In this document: piece after piece, positions 1-9,694 of the stretch | Numbering within the stretch: position 1 is the stretch's first letter | Layout of the letters: the number at the start of each line of letters is the position of its first letter | NCBI GenBank assembly: GCA_026986375.1 | Contig: JALSOQ010000022.1 | Coordinates: 1-64,000, forward strand | Direction: 5' to 3' | Length of the DNA stretch: 64,000 nucleotides | Source of the DNA: Archaeoglobaceae archaeon | Lineage (GTDB): Archaea; Halobacteriota; Archaeoglobi; Archaeoglobales; Archaeoglobaceae | Translations under genes and position numbers: made by a program | The notes under the pieces: generated by a model | Told to the model about the DNA's origin: nothing | The model's database searches: none | The model's input: the letters and a program-made list of their open reading frames with translations, nothing else

Positions 1-729
1 CGAGGCGTTTCCAGTGAAAATCGTAACAACCCTACAACCCATCTTTTCGAGCAACGGAATCCAAACCGCAACGTCCCAGTCCATGTTGTATTCTCCGATT
101 ATCGCGACATCGTAGGGTGTCTTTTCCTCCTCCTTCAGGCACTTCTCCGGAAACTTCTCCCTCGCCTTCCTTATGTATCTGTAGAAGGTTATGTTGAATA
201 CGTGATGACCCTTAGACTGGCTCACTCCAGCGTATCCCGGACTGTTTATCGCCACGACCGGCTTCTTTATTTCATCCTCCACCTTTTTTGCAACAGCTTC
301 GACGTTATCTCCTATCAGAGCGGTGGGGCAGGTGGTGTAGATTATTATACCCTTGGCGTGCGGAAACTCCTCGTTGGCCTCAATGCAAGCCTTGTAGAGC
401 TTCTTTTCTCCTCCGTAAACTATGTCGGACTCCTGCATGTCCGTGGAGAAGCAGTAACGCCTGTGCAGGTCGTTGTCGCTTAAATTTCTCCTCGTTCCCC
501 AAGTGTAGAAGGCACAGCCTATAGGGCCGTGAACCATCTGAATTACGTCCTTTATGGGCCCTCCTACCACACCTCTCGCTCCGGCAAAAGCGCAACCCCT
601 TTCCGTCAAATCTCCCGGGACGGTGTTGGAATTGCAGAGCGGAACTATCTCCTCTTCAGGATCGTAGGCGTATATGTGCTTCATCCTCTCCGGAATACAC
701 CTGTCACAATCCAGTAAGATAAACGGCAT
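1..729 (-). CDS. nifD: Nitrogenase component I alpha chain, N-terminal 243 residues (partial)
   Basis: This is the catalytic alpha subunit of nitrogenase (dinitrogen reductase), cut off at the left edge of the window. Translation from the ATG at 729 gives 243 codons without a stop. The three P-cluster cysteine contexts are visible (ERGCAFAG, HGPIGCAF, YTTCPTALIGD), as is the SQSKGHH motif holding the His near the cofactor in NifD. The N terminus (MPFILLDCDRCIPERMKHIY) and the GVSQSKGHHV stretch look closer to VnfD than to classical NifD, while RGVVGGPIKD is NifD-like, so the metal type is undecided. It starts 9 bp after nifI2 and belongs to the nifH-I1-I2-D operon. Confidence 0.9.
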   Translation of the reverse strand, partial: MPFILLDCDRCIPERMKHIYAYDPEEEIVPLCNSNTVPGDLTERGCAFAGARGVVGGPIKDVIQMVHGPIGCAFYTWGTRRNLSDNDLHRRYCFSTDMQESDIVYGGEKKLYKACIEANEEFPHAKGIIIYTTCPTALIGDNVEAVAKKVEDEIKKPVVAINSPGYAGVSQSKGHHVFNITFYRYIRKAREKFPEKCLKEEEKTPYDVAIIGEYNMDWDVAVWIPLLEKMGCRVVTIFTGNAS

Positions 730-738
730 AAAACCACC

Positions 739-1119
739 TCACAAAGCCTCAACACCACTCTCTCCAGTCCTAACCCTAACCGCATCCTCAACCGGCAAGA
801 CGAATATCCTACCGTCCCCTATCTTGCCGGTTCTGTTTATCTTCATGATTATGCCCACGACGAGCGGAACGTCCTCGTCGTTCACGACTATCGACAGCAG
901 TCTCTTTGGTATGAACTTCATGCGCAACCCCTTCTCCTCCCCCTCCTTCACTATCCTCTCCACGTCCACGACATCCGGCAGGTTGACGTCGAGGTAACCC
1001 CTCTGCTTACCCCTTCCGAAGCACTTAACCACCGTCAGAGCGGGAAAACCGACCGCCTCCAGCGCCTTGACGGTTTTTGCCACCTTGTTGGGCCTTATTA
1101 TCGCAACGACCTCCTTCAT
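739..1119 (-). CDS. nifI2: PII-like nitrogenase regulator NifI2
   Basis: A 126-residue GlnB/PII-family protein. The N-terminal beta strand MKEVVAIIRPNKV and the C-terminal signature TGKIGDGRIFVLPVEDAVRVRTGE are typical of PII. The T-loop is longer than in NifI1 and carries a basic stretch around FGRGKQRGYLD. In methanogens NifI1 and NifI2 form a complex that binds and inhibits component I when fixed nitrogen is available, relieved by 2-oxoglutarate. The position between nifH and nifD is the diagnostic arrangement for NifI proteins rather than ordinary GlnB, and no ammonium transporter is adjacent. Confidence 0.92.
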   Translation of the reverse strand: MKEVVAIIRPNKVAKTVKALEAVGFPALTVVKCFGRGKQRGYLDVNLPDVVDVERIVKEGEEKGLRMKFIPKRLLSIVVNDEDVPLVVGIIMKINRTGKIGDGRIFVLPVEDAVRVRTGESGVEAL

Positions 1120-1128
1120 CGAGGCACC

Positions 1129-1446
1129 TCATATTCCAGTTTCTCCCGTTCTAATCGTGTAGGCTTCCTCTATCGGTTGAACGAAGATCTTTCCGTCCCC
1201 GAAGTTCCCGGTGTATGCGGATTTCCTTATTATCTCGACGATCTTTCCCACGTCCTCATCGTTCACCGCTATTAACAACATAACCTTCGGCAGTTCGTCG
1301 TAGTAGAACTCGCCCACTCTAAGTCCCCCCTGCTTACCCCTCCCGACCACGTCTATCTTCGTGAATGCCGGAAACCCTTCCTTATCGAGCGCATCTATTA
1401 CGTCATCTACCTTCTCCGGCCGAATTATTGCCTTTACGAGCTTCAT
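1129..1446 (-). CDS. nifI1: PII-like nitrogenase regulator NifI1
   Basis: A 105-residue GlnB/PII-family protein, the first of two tandem regulators between nifH and nifD. It has the N-terminal strand MKLVKAIIRPEKV, a short T-loop with GRGKQGGLRVGEFYYDEL, and the PII signature TGNFGDGKIFVQPIEEAYTIRTGE. Known NifI1 partners with NifI2 for post-translational switch-off of nitrogenase. It sits 4 bp after nifH and 9 bp before nifI2, so co-transcription is almost certain. There is no sign of damage. Confidence 0.92.
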   Translation of the reverse strand: MKLVKAIIRPEKVDDVIDALDKEGFPAFTKIDVVGRGKQGGLRVGEFYYDELPKVMLLIAVNDEDVGKIVEIIRKSAYTGNFGDGKIFVQPIEEAYTIRTGETGI

Positions 1447-1450
1447 GCTA

Positions 1451-2368
<918 letters not shown>

Positions 2369-2495
2369 TTAAACTATTACATGTTTTTAAAATTTTTTCA
2401 CAAAATTTCCTAAATTTTCAGTAACAATTCAATAACTTTTATGAAAAGAGTGGGATCCGCAACGATTATAAACAACTTCGGAGAATGGAACGTAA

Positions 2496-2568
2496 GCGCC
2501 GGTGGTGTAGCCTGGTAACACGGGGGCTTGCCGAGCCCCCACCCCGGGTTCAAATCCCGGCCGGCGCA
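2496..2568 (+). tRNA. tRNA-Gly (anticodon GCC)
   Basis: The acceptor stem GCGCCGG pairs with CCGGCGC, followed by discriminator A. The anticodon stem GGGGC/GCCCC encloses the loop TTGCCGA with anticodon GCC at 2530-2532. The T-arm is CCGGG-TTCAAAT-CCCGG. CCA is not encoded. A TATA-like ATTATAAA lies about 30 bp upstream. It sits between the nif operon and mcm. Confidence 0.95.
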
Positions 2569-2641
2569 CTCTTATCGCAAAATTTAAATATACATTTAAA
2601 ACCGTTCGATTTTTATCCTATTCCATCCTACTACATCTGGG

Positions 2642-4645
2642 ATGGTCAGCAGTCCAGACGTCTGGAGGGAGTTCTTCGAGACTTACTACTGGAGGGAAAT
2701 TAACAGGTTAGCGGAGAATATCGAAAACGGAAACAGACCAACGCTTTATGTTGACGTTAAGAAGGATCTGGCCTACTTCAGGGAAATGAAGCTGATGGAG
2801 GAGTTGTTCAACAATCCAGATAAGGTCATTAAGGACGCTCAAGACGGTCTCTCCCTCGTTCAGACGATTCACGATGTCGATCTATCCGGCTGTAAGGTTA
2901 GGTTTAAGAATTTTCCTTCCACGAGGAGGCTTTTGGTAAAGCAGATCGATTGTAGCGTCATAAACAAGTTCGTTGCGGTTGAGGGTATAGTTAGAAGGGT
3001 TACGGACGTGAGACCTTACGTCGTTAAGGCGGTTTACAGATGTCAGACTTGCGGGGAAAGCTTGGAGTTTCCGACGGACGGAAGCAAAATTCCCAAGAGC
3101 ATAAAGTGCCAGTGCAGGGGAAAGATGGAGTTGCAGGTAAACGAATCCAAGCTGACGAACGTTCAGAGAATCGAAATCCAAGACCTCCCGGAGAATCTGG
3201 ACAGCGGGGAACCGCCCCGACTTTTGAGGGTAGTTCTAATGGACGAGCTCGCCGGAAGCGTCCTTCCGGGAGACAAGGTTATAATAAACGGAATCGCGAG
3301 GGCGATGATCGACAAAAATTCCTCGGCAATTTTGGACGTTTACCTTGAGGCGAATTCTCTGGAATACATTCAGCAGGACGTTAGGAGCTTGCAGATCACG
3401 GAAAGCGACAAGAAGAAAATAAAAGAGCTCGCGAACAGGCCGGACATATACGATCTGTTTGTAAAATCAATAGCCCCCTCGATAAAGGGTTACGAAACCG
3501 TAAAGCTCGCCATAGTTTTACAGCTCTTCGGAGGTGTTTCGAGGGTAAATCCCGACGGCACGAGGGTCAGGGGGGACATCCACATACTGCTCGTAGGAGA
3601 TCCGTCCGTTGCTAAATCCCAGATTTTAAGGGCTGTAAAGCAGATAGCTCCGAGGGCGGTTCTCACAACCGGATACTCTTCATCAGGAGCGGGGCTTACG
3701 GTGACTGCGGTGAAGGGGGAGGACGGGAGGTGGACGATAGAGGCCGGAGCTTTGGTCTTGGCGGACAGGGGAATAGCGCTGATAGACGAGCTCGAAAAGA
3801 TGAACAAAAACGATCGAAGATACATCCTCGAAGCTCTCGAACAGCAGACGATTTCGATTTCTAAAGCGGGAATAAACGCAACTTTAAACGCGAGGTGCTC
3901 GGTTTTAGCCGCCGCGAATCCGAAGAGGGGAAGGTTTAACAGATTCGAGCCGTTGGTTGAGCAGATAGACATAGAACCCCCCCTCTTGAGCAGGTTCGAC
4001 TTGGTTTTCATAATAATGGACGAGCCCGACGAGAGGAGGGACGAGGAACTCGCGGACTTCATCCTTTCGGACGATGTGGAGGAGAAACAGCCGGCGATTC
4101 CGACGGATCTGCTGAGAAAATACGTTCTATACGTTAGGAGAACGATCAAGAACGTCAGAATAGACGAAGAGGCGAAGAGAAAGCTGAAGGAGTTTTACAA
4201 GAAGTTGAGGGCTATGAGCAAGGAAGACAACACGATCGCTATTACCGCGAGGCAGTTGGAAGCTCTGAGAAGACTTACGGAAGCTTCGGCGAAGGCGAGG
4301 CTGAGCGAAGTAGCTACCGTCGAGGACGCGGAGAGAGCGATAAGCATTTTCAAGAAATGCTTGGAGCAGATAGCGATAGATCCGGAAACGGGCAAGATAG
4401 ACATAGACTACGCCTTCACGGGCACATCGGCAACTCAGAGGGATAGGATAGCGATAGTCAAGAGGATAATAGAGGAGCTTGAGGATAGCAACGAAAAGGG
4501 AGCGCCGGAAGAGGAGATATTCAGACTGGCAGAGGAGAGGGGAATAAAGAGGGAGAAGGTCGAGGAGATTTTGGCAAAGCTGAAGCAGAACGGTGAAATT
4601 TTCTCTCCGAGGAACGGATATTACAGAGTGGTGAGATACGACTGA
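2642..4645 (+). CDS. mcm: Replicative DNA helicase MCM
   Basis: The homohexameric 3'-5' helicase of the archaeal replication fork. At 667 residues it is the normal length. The N-terminal OB region carries a zinc-binding set (CQTCG at about 134-138 and CQCRG at about 155-159). The AAA+ domain has Walker A GDPSVAKSQ near residue 317, Walker B ALIDELEKM near 378, and the arginine finger in LLSRFDLVF. A winged-helix domain ends the protein (KREKVEEILAKLKQNGEIF). No intein is present, although MCM is a common intein host in archaea. A TATA-like TTTAAATATA lies upstream at about 2584-2593. Confidence 0.97.
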   Translation: MVSSPDVWREFFETYYWREINRLAENIENGNRPTLYVDVKKDLAYFREMKLMEELFNNPDKVIKDAQDGLSLVQTIHDVDLSGCKVRFKNFPSTRRLLVKQIDCSVINKFVAVEGIVRRVTDVRPYVVKAVYRCQTCGESLEFPTDGSKIPKSIKCQCRGKMELQVNESKLTNVQRIEIQDLPENLDSGEPPRLLRVVLMDELAGSVLPGDKVIINGIARAMIDKNSSAILDVYLEANSLEYIQQDVRSLQITESDKKKIKELANRPDIYDLFVKSIAPSIKGYETVKLAIVLQLFGGVSRVNPDGTRVRGDIHILLVGDPSVAKSQILRAVKQIAPRAVLTTGYSSSGAGLTVTAVKGEDGRWTIEAGALVLADRGIALIDELEKMNKNDRRYILEALEQQTISISKAGINATLNARCSVLAAANPKRGRFNRFEPLVEQIDIEPPLLSRFDLVFIIMDEPDERRDEELADFILSDDVEEKQPAIPTDLLRKYVLYVRRTIKNVRIDEEAKRKLKEFYKKLRAMSKEDNTIAITARQLEALRRLTEASAKARLSEVATVEDAERAISIFKKCLEQIAIDPETGKIDIDYAFTGTSATQRDRIAIVKRIIEELEDSNEKGAPEEEIFRLAEERGIKREKVEEILAKLKQNGEIFSPRNGYYRVVRYD

Positions 4646-4666
4646 CCTCAGACCAGAAAAGCTTCA

Positions 4667-5578
4667 TCATCCTTCAGAAGTCCGACGGTTCATCATCGGC
4701 AAGACTTCGAATCCCAGTCTGCTTAAAAGCGTTTCAGCCCATCTGTTAGGCTTTATAACCATTCTTTCGCGTTCGCGGAATTTATCCAAGAGATCGAGCA
4801 TGTTCTTAAGGAAATCCTTGGTAAAAGGCTCTCCCAAATCCAACCCTTCATCGCTGACGTAAACTTTCATATCGGGAAATTTCCCCATTTCCGATCCGGT
4901 GGTGGCCGGAAAGAGATTACTTACGTGTCCGAACCAGTAAACCACCACTCCCTTCCCGAAAGTCTTAATGTATTCGCGGAACTGCCTTCTCCAGTAGAGA
5001 GAGTGGGTGCTCGTATCTCCGAACATCGCCTTGCTCTCTATCCACTTAAATCCGTTTAGGGGTCTTTCGAGCAGAAAGTCCGGGGTCTTCCCTCCGTTTC
5101 CCCTCAAATCATCTTCGCTTAGAAAATCCACTCCCAAGCTTTCGAGCCAATTCCTTACGATCTCCTCCCCTATTCTGCCCTTTATTTGCTGAAACTTTAC
5201 CGCTATGGGGGAGTATATGAAATCCGTCGTAACCGCCTTCCAAATCAAACTCCTAAGCTTTTCATCCTCAACGGAGTCGGGATCGTTTACGAACCTCCTT
5301 ATCTCGGACTTCGTGTATCCCAAACCCTTCAAAAGCAACCTAACCTTTATCATCGGCGGTGCTTTGAGCCAGTTGGGAAATCTTCCCTTTTCCTTCCAGA
5401 ACTCCGCTATGGCGTCCAACTTTCTGACGTAAATCGGATGCCTCGCCTTGACCCTCTCAACTATCTTCTGCGAGAGTATGGACGCGAGAACGGGCTTGGG
5501 ATAACCGAATCCTTCAAGGTTCCTAAGGTTCAGCGTCCTCTTCAGCCTCAAAAACTCTCTCTCCTCGATCGTCAGCAT
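4667..5578 (-). CDS. TPD-domain PD-(D/E)XK nuclease (archaeal CDIN1/C15orf41-like)
   Basis: A predicted nuclease of the TPD family, whose human member is CDIN1 (C15orf41). The N-terminal half is helical and carries two helix-turn-helix-like segments. The nuclease core shows GKTPDFLL followed by FKWIESKA, matching the TPD motif and the ExK of the PD-(D/E)XK fold, near residues 185-205. I place the start at ATG 5578 instead of the TTG at 5599, because a TATA-like TTTTTAAG lies about 30 bp before 5578. The cellular role in archaea is unknown; Holliday-junction resolvase activity has been suggested for the family. It is convergent with mcm. Confidence 0.72.
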   Translation of the reverse strand: MLTIEEREFLRLKRTLNLRNLEGFGYPKPVLASILSQKIVERVKARHPIYVRKLDAIAEFWKEKGRFPNWLKAPPMIKVRLLLKGLGYTKSEIRRFVNDPDSVEDEKLRSLIWKAVTTDFIYSPIAVKFQQIKGRIGEEIVRNWLESLGVDFLSEDDLRGNGGKTPDFLLERPLNGFKWIESKAMFGDTSTHSLYWRRQFREYIKTFGKGVVVYWFGHVSNLFPATTGSEMGKFPDMKVYVSDEGLDLGEPFTKDFLKNMLDLLDKFRERERMVIKPNRWAETLLSRLGFEVLPMMNRRTSEG

Positions 5579-5646
5579 CCCAACCGCTATATACCGCAAC
5601 CCTTAAAAAGGTATGGGCGATGATGAAAGGGCCCCACTGAGAGGTG

Positions 5647-6309
5647 ATGAGGGTCTTGAGTTCTGAGCTCTCGCTAAAAGCGGATCTCCACATCCACTCG
5701 AACCACAGCGACGGAAGGAGCTCCGTAAGGGATATTCTAAAAGTTGCGGTGGAAAGGAAAATAGATGTTGTATCGATCACGGATCACGATACCGTCGGCG
5801 GATCGCTCGAAGCTCTGGAGATCGTTAGAGAAGAGCACTTGCCAGTAATAGTCGTTCCGGGAGTCGAGATTTCCACGGCTCAAGGCCACCTACTGGCATA
5901 CGGAATTACGGAGGAGGTAGATCCGGGAATGGAAATGGACGAAACTGCGAGGATCGTTAGAGGTTTAGGAGGATTGACATCCCTCGCCCATCCCTTCCAG
6001 TTCTACAGACACGGAGCTTTAAGGCTAAGGTGCTTCGAAGTCGTCGATTGCGTTGAGGTCTTCAACGCGAAAAGTTTAAGGTTGTTCAACTGCCTTTCGG
6101 AGATTTTCCGGAGGAGATACGGGAAGGGGAAAACTGCAGGAAGCGACGCGCATAAGGCTGATTTCGTCGGATACGGGATTATAACAGTCAGAATTGAGGA
6201 GGTTTCGATCGAAGGAATACTAAAAGCTTTGAGAGAGGGGAGGGGTTACGTGGAAGGGAGATGTGCGATGTTCGAGCAGTTATGGATCCGATATCGCAAC
6301 CAACGTTAG
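5647..6309 (+). CDS. PHP-domain metal-dependent phosphoesterase
   Basis: A PHP-family hydrolase of about 220 residues, the family of RNase AM/YciV and histidinol phosphatases. Metal-ligand motifs are visible: DLHIHSNHSDG near the N terminus, DHDTVGG, GVEIS, LAHPF and GSDAHK. The substrate cannot be read from sequence. The start is ambiguous. ATG 5647 sits directly on a GAGGTGATG ribosome-binding sequence, so TTG 5656 at proper spacing is an alternative. The 3' end overlaps the convergent MFS gene by 30 bp. Confidence 0.85.
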   Translation: MRVLSSELSLKADLHIHSNHSDGRSSVRDILKVAVERKIDVVSITDHDTVGGSLEALEIVREEHLPVIVVPGVEISTAQGHLLAYGITEEVDPGMEMDETARIVRGLGGLTSLAHPFQFYRHGALRLRCFEVVDCVEVFNAKSLRLFNCLSEIFRRRYGKGKTAGSDAHKADFVGYGIITVRIEEVSIEGILKALREGRGYVEGRCAMFEQLWIRYRNQR

Positions 6310-6822
6310 CCCGAAGACTATCATGACGAAAGCCGTCCTTAGCATTAACCTGAACCCAAAGAACTCCGCGAGAAATCCTCCCAAAACCGGTCCTATTACC
6401 CATCCCAAGTTCCATACCGTCGTGTAGATCCCCATAGATCTTCCCCTCTCATCCCTTTCGGACAGATCCGCTATGTATGCCGGTGCTACGGTTCCAATCG
6501 TCGCCCAGGCGAACCCTTCGAGAACGTGAATGGGGATCGCATATACGTAGTAGTGGATTAGGGAATAGAAGAGCATCACTAAGGCGAAAGCTATCTGGGA
6601 TATAACGACCATGGGCTTTCTTCCGATTCTGTCCGATATGGCTCCTATTGCGAAGGATGTGATCACACCGGTTAAGGCACCTATGGTGAAGAGAAAACCC
6701 ACAGCCGTTTCACTCGCCTTCAGTTCCCTCGAAAGGTAGATAGGCAGAACGGAATAGACCATGCCGGAAGAGATCATGAGAGGTAGCAGGGATACGCAGA
6801 ATGTCACAACCTTTCTGTTCAT
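6280..6822 (-). CDS. MFS transporter, N-terminal half only
   Basis: A membrane protein of 180 residues with six predicted transmembrane helices and a clear MFS motif A (GAISDRIGRKP) between helices 2 and 3. MFS permeases normally have 12 helices and about 400 residues. This one stops with VAISDP right after helix 6 and has no second half downstream, because the convergent PHP gene occupies that DNA. It may be a truncated pseudogene or, less likely, a half-transporter that dimerises. The start overlaps the stop of the upstream fusion gene by 4 bp, so the two are co-transcribed. The substrate is unknown. Confidence 0.75.
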   Translation of the reverse strand: MNRKVVTFCVSLLPLMISSGMVYSVLPIYLSRELKASETAVGFLFTIGALTGVITSFAIGAISDRIGRKPMVVISQIAFALVMLFYSLIHYYVYAIPIHVLEGFAWATIGTVAPAYIADLSERDERGRSMGIYTTVWNLGWVIGPVLGGFLAEFFGFRLMLRTAFVMIVFGLTLVAISDP

Positions 6823-8039
6823 GGTTCTTCCAACTCCTTTTTAAGCCTGCGGTAGAATTCGAGCATGAACTCGTGCCTTTCCTCGGCGATCTTCTTGGCG
6901 GTTTCCGTGAACATCAGATCCTTAAGCTTAAGCAGTTTCTCCTCGAAGTGTCTGAGAGTTTCTTCAATGCTCCTCCCCCTCTCCCCGCTGAACATGAAAG
7001 CCCTCGCCACTCCTATCGCACCCATAGCATCCAGCTTGTCCGCGTCGCTCAGAACCTTCGCCTCTATCGTTTTGGGTTCAACTCCTGAGCTGAAGGAGTG
7101 TGCCTCTATGCAGTGAACTACCTTCGCTATGAAATCTTCATCGCATCCTTCCTCCCTCAAAATCCTCTCCGCAACCTTAGCACTTTCCACTGCATGATTC
7201 GGCATGTCCCTCGCAACGTCGTGGAGCTCAGCAGCTTTCTCCACTACTTTCAAATCCGCCCCCTCCTTTTCGGCTATGTGAACAGCCATCCTCTTCACCC
7301 TCTCCACATGCCCGTAATCGTGGGACGGTGACGTTTTTCTAACCACCGCCCTAACCCCACTCCTCTCCTCGAATTCGGCGACAACTTCGAGCCACTCCGG
7401 ATTCAGAACTTCGATGAGATCGTTGAATATCTTCTCAACCACCGCTTCGTGATGCATCGCCCTATTTCTGAAACTTTTGAAGTATTCGTCGAGCGACTCG
7501 TATTCTATCAGCCTGTTCCTCGGCCTATACCTTATCCTTATTTTGGCGTAATCCCTTCTCCCCGTAACGGGACAGATGCAAGTAAAATCGGAATAGACGA
7601 ATTCCGCCTCGTGCCTCCCGTATACGTTGGGAATAGTTCTGATCTTCCTAATTTTAACGGATTCGAGGAATTTCAAGAGCTCTTCCTCGCTTTTGGCGAC
7701 CGCGGTTGAGAAGTAGAGGGGCCAAGGGGACTTGACTTCCTTAGGACAGAACGCTACGATCGGCTTACCCTTCATGGCGGAAACTACAACCTCCGCCATC
7801 GCCCCGAAACTCGGATTCGTGGCTATCAGAACTATTACATCAGCCTTCCCGCAGAATTCCAAGTCCCTCTTGACGATCTCGTCCCATAGCCCAGGTTTAT
7901 CTCTGAAATCCTCGACATCGCTGTAATCGACCACGAGCTGATCCAAAACATCGTAACCCCTCTCCCTCAAAAACCTCTGCAACCTCCTTATCTCCTCGAT
8001 TCCTCCGTATCCTATGGATCCGCACACTAAAACTCTCAT
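6819..8039 (-). CDS. Three-domain fusion: deoxyribosyltransferase-like, QueF-like and HD phosphohydrolase
   Basis: A single 406-residue ORF with three recognisable modules. Residues 1-125 resemble nucleoside 2-deoxyribosyltransferases (start MRVLVCGSIGYGG; PSFGAMAEV). Residues about 140-235 are a T-fold QueF-like unit. The QueF cysteine (C156 in CICPVTG), the Asp seven residues later (D163) and the Glu 42 residues later (E198) keep the spacing of B. subtilis QueF. The NADPH-binding motif is altered, with Glu and Asp at both lysine positions. Residues about 238-406 are an HD hydrolase (HDYGHVERVK, ELHDVARD). A deazapurine or archaeosine-related role is inferred. ATG 8039 is preferred over 8072 because ATTTAAG lies about 29 bp upstream. 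Confidence 0.8.
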   Translation of the reverse strand: MRVLVCGSIGYGGIEEIRRLQRFLRERGYDVLDQLVVDYSDVEDFRDKPGLWDEIVKRDLEFCGKADVIVLIATNPSFGAMAEVVVSAMKGKPIVAFCPKEVKSPWPLYFSTAVAKSEEELLKFLESVKIRKIRTIPNVYGRHEAEFVYSDFTCICPVTGRRDYAKIRIRYRPRNRLIEYESLDEYFKSFRNRAMHHEAVVEKIFNDLIEVLNPEWLEVVAEFEERSGVRAVVRKTSPSHDYGHVERVKRMAVHIAEKEGADLKVVEKAAELHDVARDMPNHAVESAKVAERILREEGCDEDFIAKVVHCIEAHSFSSGVEPKTIEAKVLSDADKLDAMGAIGVARAFMFSGERGRSIEETLRHFEEKLLKLKDLMFTETAKKIAEERHEFMLEFYRRLKKELEEP

Positions 8040-8105
8040 GAATTCGAATGAGCCCTCACTTCTTAAATGCAAAGCTATTTCTGATATTGGTATTATATCG
8101 TCATT

Positions 8106-9131
8106 ATGGGTGCGGATATAGGCGAGCTTCTTGAGGAGAGAGAAGAGGTTGAGATAGAATACTTCTCCGGCAAAGCCATAGCGATCGACGCACTCAACAC
8201 GCTATACCAGTTCATAGCTACGATAAGACAGCCGGACGGAACCCCCCTCAGAGACTCTCGAGGCAGGATAACGTCACACCTTTCTGGCATTCTCTATAGG
8301 GTATCGAACATGGTCGAACTTGGAATTAGGCCCGTTTTCGTTTTCGACGGAAAACCGCCGGATTTCAAGAGAGCGGAAATAGAGGAAAGAAGAAAGATCA
8401 GAGAAGAGGCGGAAAGAAAGTGGAAAAAAGCTTTAATGGAGGGTAGAATAGAGGAGGCGAGAAAGTTCGCTCAAGCTTCGGCGAGGGTTGACGAATACAT
8501 AGTCGAATCTGCAAAAAAACTGCTGAAACTAATGGGAATTCCGATAGTTCAGGCGCCGAGCGAAGGAGAGGCGCAGGCGGCTTACATGGCGAAAAAGGGT
8601 GACGTGGATTTTACGGGGAGTCAGGATTACGATTCCTTGCTCTTTGGAAGTCCCAAGCTCGTTAGAAATCTGGCGGTAACCGGAAGAAGGAAGTTGCCGA
8701 AAAAAGACGTTTACGTCGAAGTTAAGCCGGAGATAATAGATCTCGGAAGAAATCTAAAGAAGTTGGGAATAACGAGGGAGCAGTTGGTAGACATTGCCCT
8801 TCTCATAGGAACGGATTACAACGAGGGTGTCGAAGGAATAGGTGTGAAGAAGGCGTATAAATACGTGAAGAACTACGGAAACGTGTTCAAAGTTCTGAAG
8901 GTGCTGAAGGTCGAACCCAAGGAACCCATAGAAGAGATAAGGGAGTTCTTTCTAAATCCACCGGTCACGGACGATTACTGCTTAAAATTCGGAAAACCCG
9001 ATGAAGAGGGTATAATAGAGTTCCTGTGCGAGGAACATGATTTCAGCAGGGAGAGAGTCGAGAAGGCTATAGAAAAGCTCAAGTCGGGGATAGGTGTTAG
9101 TCAGCTCACTTTGGAAAGGTGGTTCGGCTGA
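8106..9131 (+). CDS. fen: Flap endonuclease FEN-1
   Basis: A structure-specific 5' flap endonuclease for Okazaki fragment processing and repair. It has 341 residues, the usual archaeal length. The active-site acidic clusters are visible: [40 protein letters not shown] and GTDYNEG. The C terminus ends in [10 protein letters not shown], a canonical PCNA-interacting (PIP) box. It is divergent from the QueF-like fusion gene, with 66 bp between the starts, and is followed 10 bp later by moaB. Confidence 0.97.
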   Translation: MGADIGELLEEREEVEIEYFSGKAIAIDALNTLYQFIATIRQPDGTPLRDSRGRITSHLSGILYRVSNMVELGIRPVFVFDGKPPDFKRAEIEERRKIREEAERKWKKALMEGRIEEARKFAQASARVDEYIVESAKKLLKLMGIPIVQAPSEGEAQAAYMAKKGDVDFTGSQDYDSLLFGSPKLVRNLAVTGRRKLPKKDVYVEVKPEIIDLGRNLKKLGITREQLVDIALLIGTDYNEGVEGIGVKKAYKYVKNYGNVFKVLKVLKVEPKEPIEEIREFFLNPPVTDDYCLKFGKPDEEGIIEFLCEEHDFSRERVEKAIEKLKSGIGVSQLTLERWFG

Positions 9132-9141
9132 GGTGGAAAAT

Positions 9142-9654
9142 ATGCACGAACACGAGGCGGATGTGGAGGTTAGGGTAGGAGTCGTGACAATCTCTACGTC
9201 GAGATGGGATAAGTTTGGGGAGTTAAGAGGAGTGGATAAAATTCCCGAAGAAGACGAATCAGGAAAATTGATAGCGAAAGAGTTGAATTGCATCGAATAC
9301 AGACTTATTCCTGATGACAGATCGAAAATCGTCTCAACTCTAATGGAACTGATTCACGGAGATGTGGACGTTATAATAACTACAGGAGGGACCGGAATAT
9401 CTCCTAGAGACAGAACGATAGAAGCTGTGAAGATGATAGTCGAAAAGGAGATGGAGGGATTTGGAGAGATATTCAGAATGCTGAGCTATCAGGAGGTGGG
9501 TGTATCAGCGATACTTACGAGAGCGTTCGCCGGTGTTTCGCACGGTAAGGTGATATTCTGTCTTCCTGGATCGAAGAAGGCTGTGGAGTTGGGATTAAAA
9601 CTCATAAAACCCCTCCTAAAACATGCGGTGAGTCACGCCAAGGGTCTCAGGTAG
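9142..9654 (+). CDS. moaB: Molybdenum cofactor biosynthesis protein MoaB/MogA family
   Basis: Adenylates molybdopterin during molybdenum or tungsten cofactor synthesis. At 170 residues it fits the MogA/MoaB fold. TTGGTGISPRDRTIEA is the family signature, and the C-terminal LPGSKKAVELGL is the pterin-binding region. ATG 9142 is chosen over the upstream in-frame codon inside fen because an AGGTGG ribosome-binding site lies 6 bp before it. Tungsten or molybdenum enzymes are common in Archaeoglobales. It is co-directional with fen but not obviously linked in function. Confidence 0.9.
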   Translation: MHEHEADVEVRVGVVTISTSRWDKFGELRGVDKIPEEDESGKLIAKELNCIEYRLIPDDRSKIVSTLMELIHGDVDVIITTGGTGISPRDRTIEAVKMIVEKEMEGFGEIFRMLSYQEVGVSAILTRAFAGVSHGKVIFCLPGSKKAVELGLKLIKPLLKHAVSHAKGLR

Positions 9655-9694
9655 ACCACAAGAATCTTATATCGAGATGTAGAACTCGAACCGA

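Noticed and set aside
3490-4149. 219-codon frame opposite mcm
   Set aside because: Ser-rich antisense shadow of the AAA+ domain region of MCM, with no supporting features.
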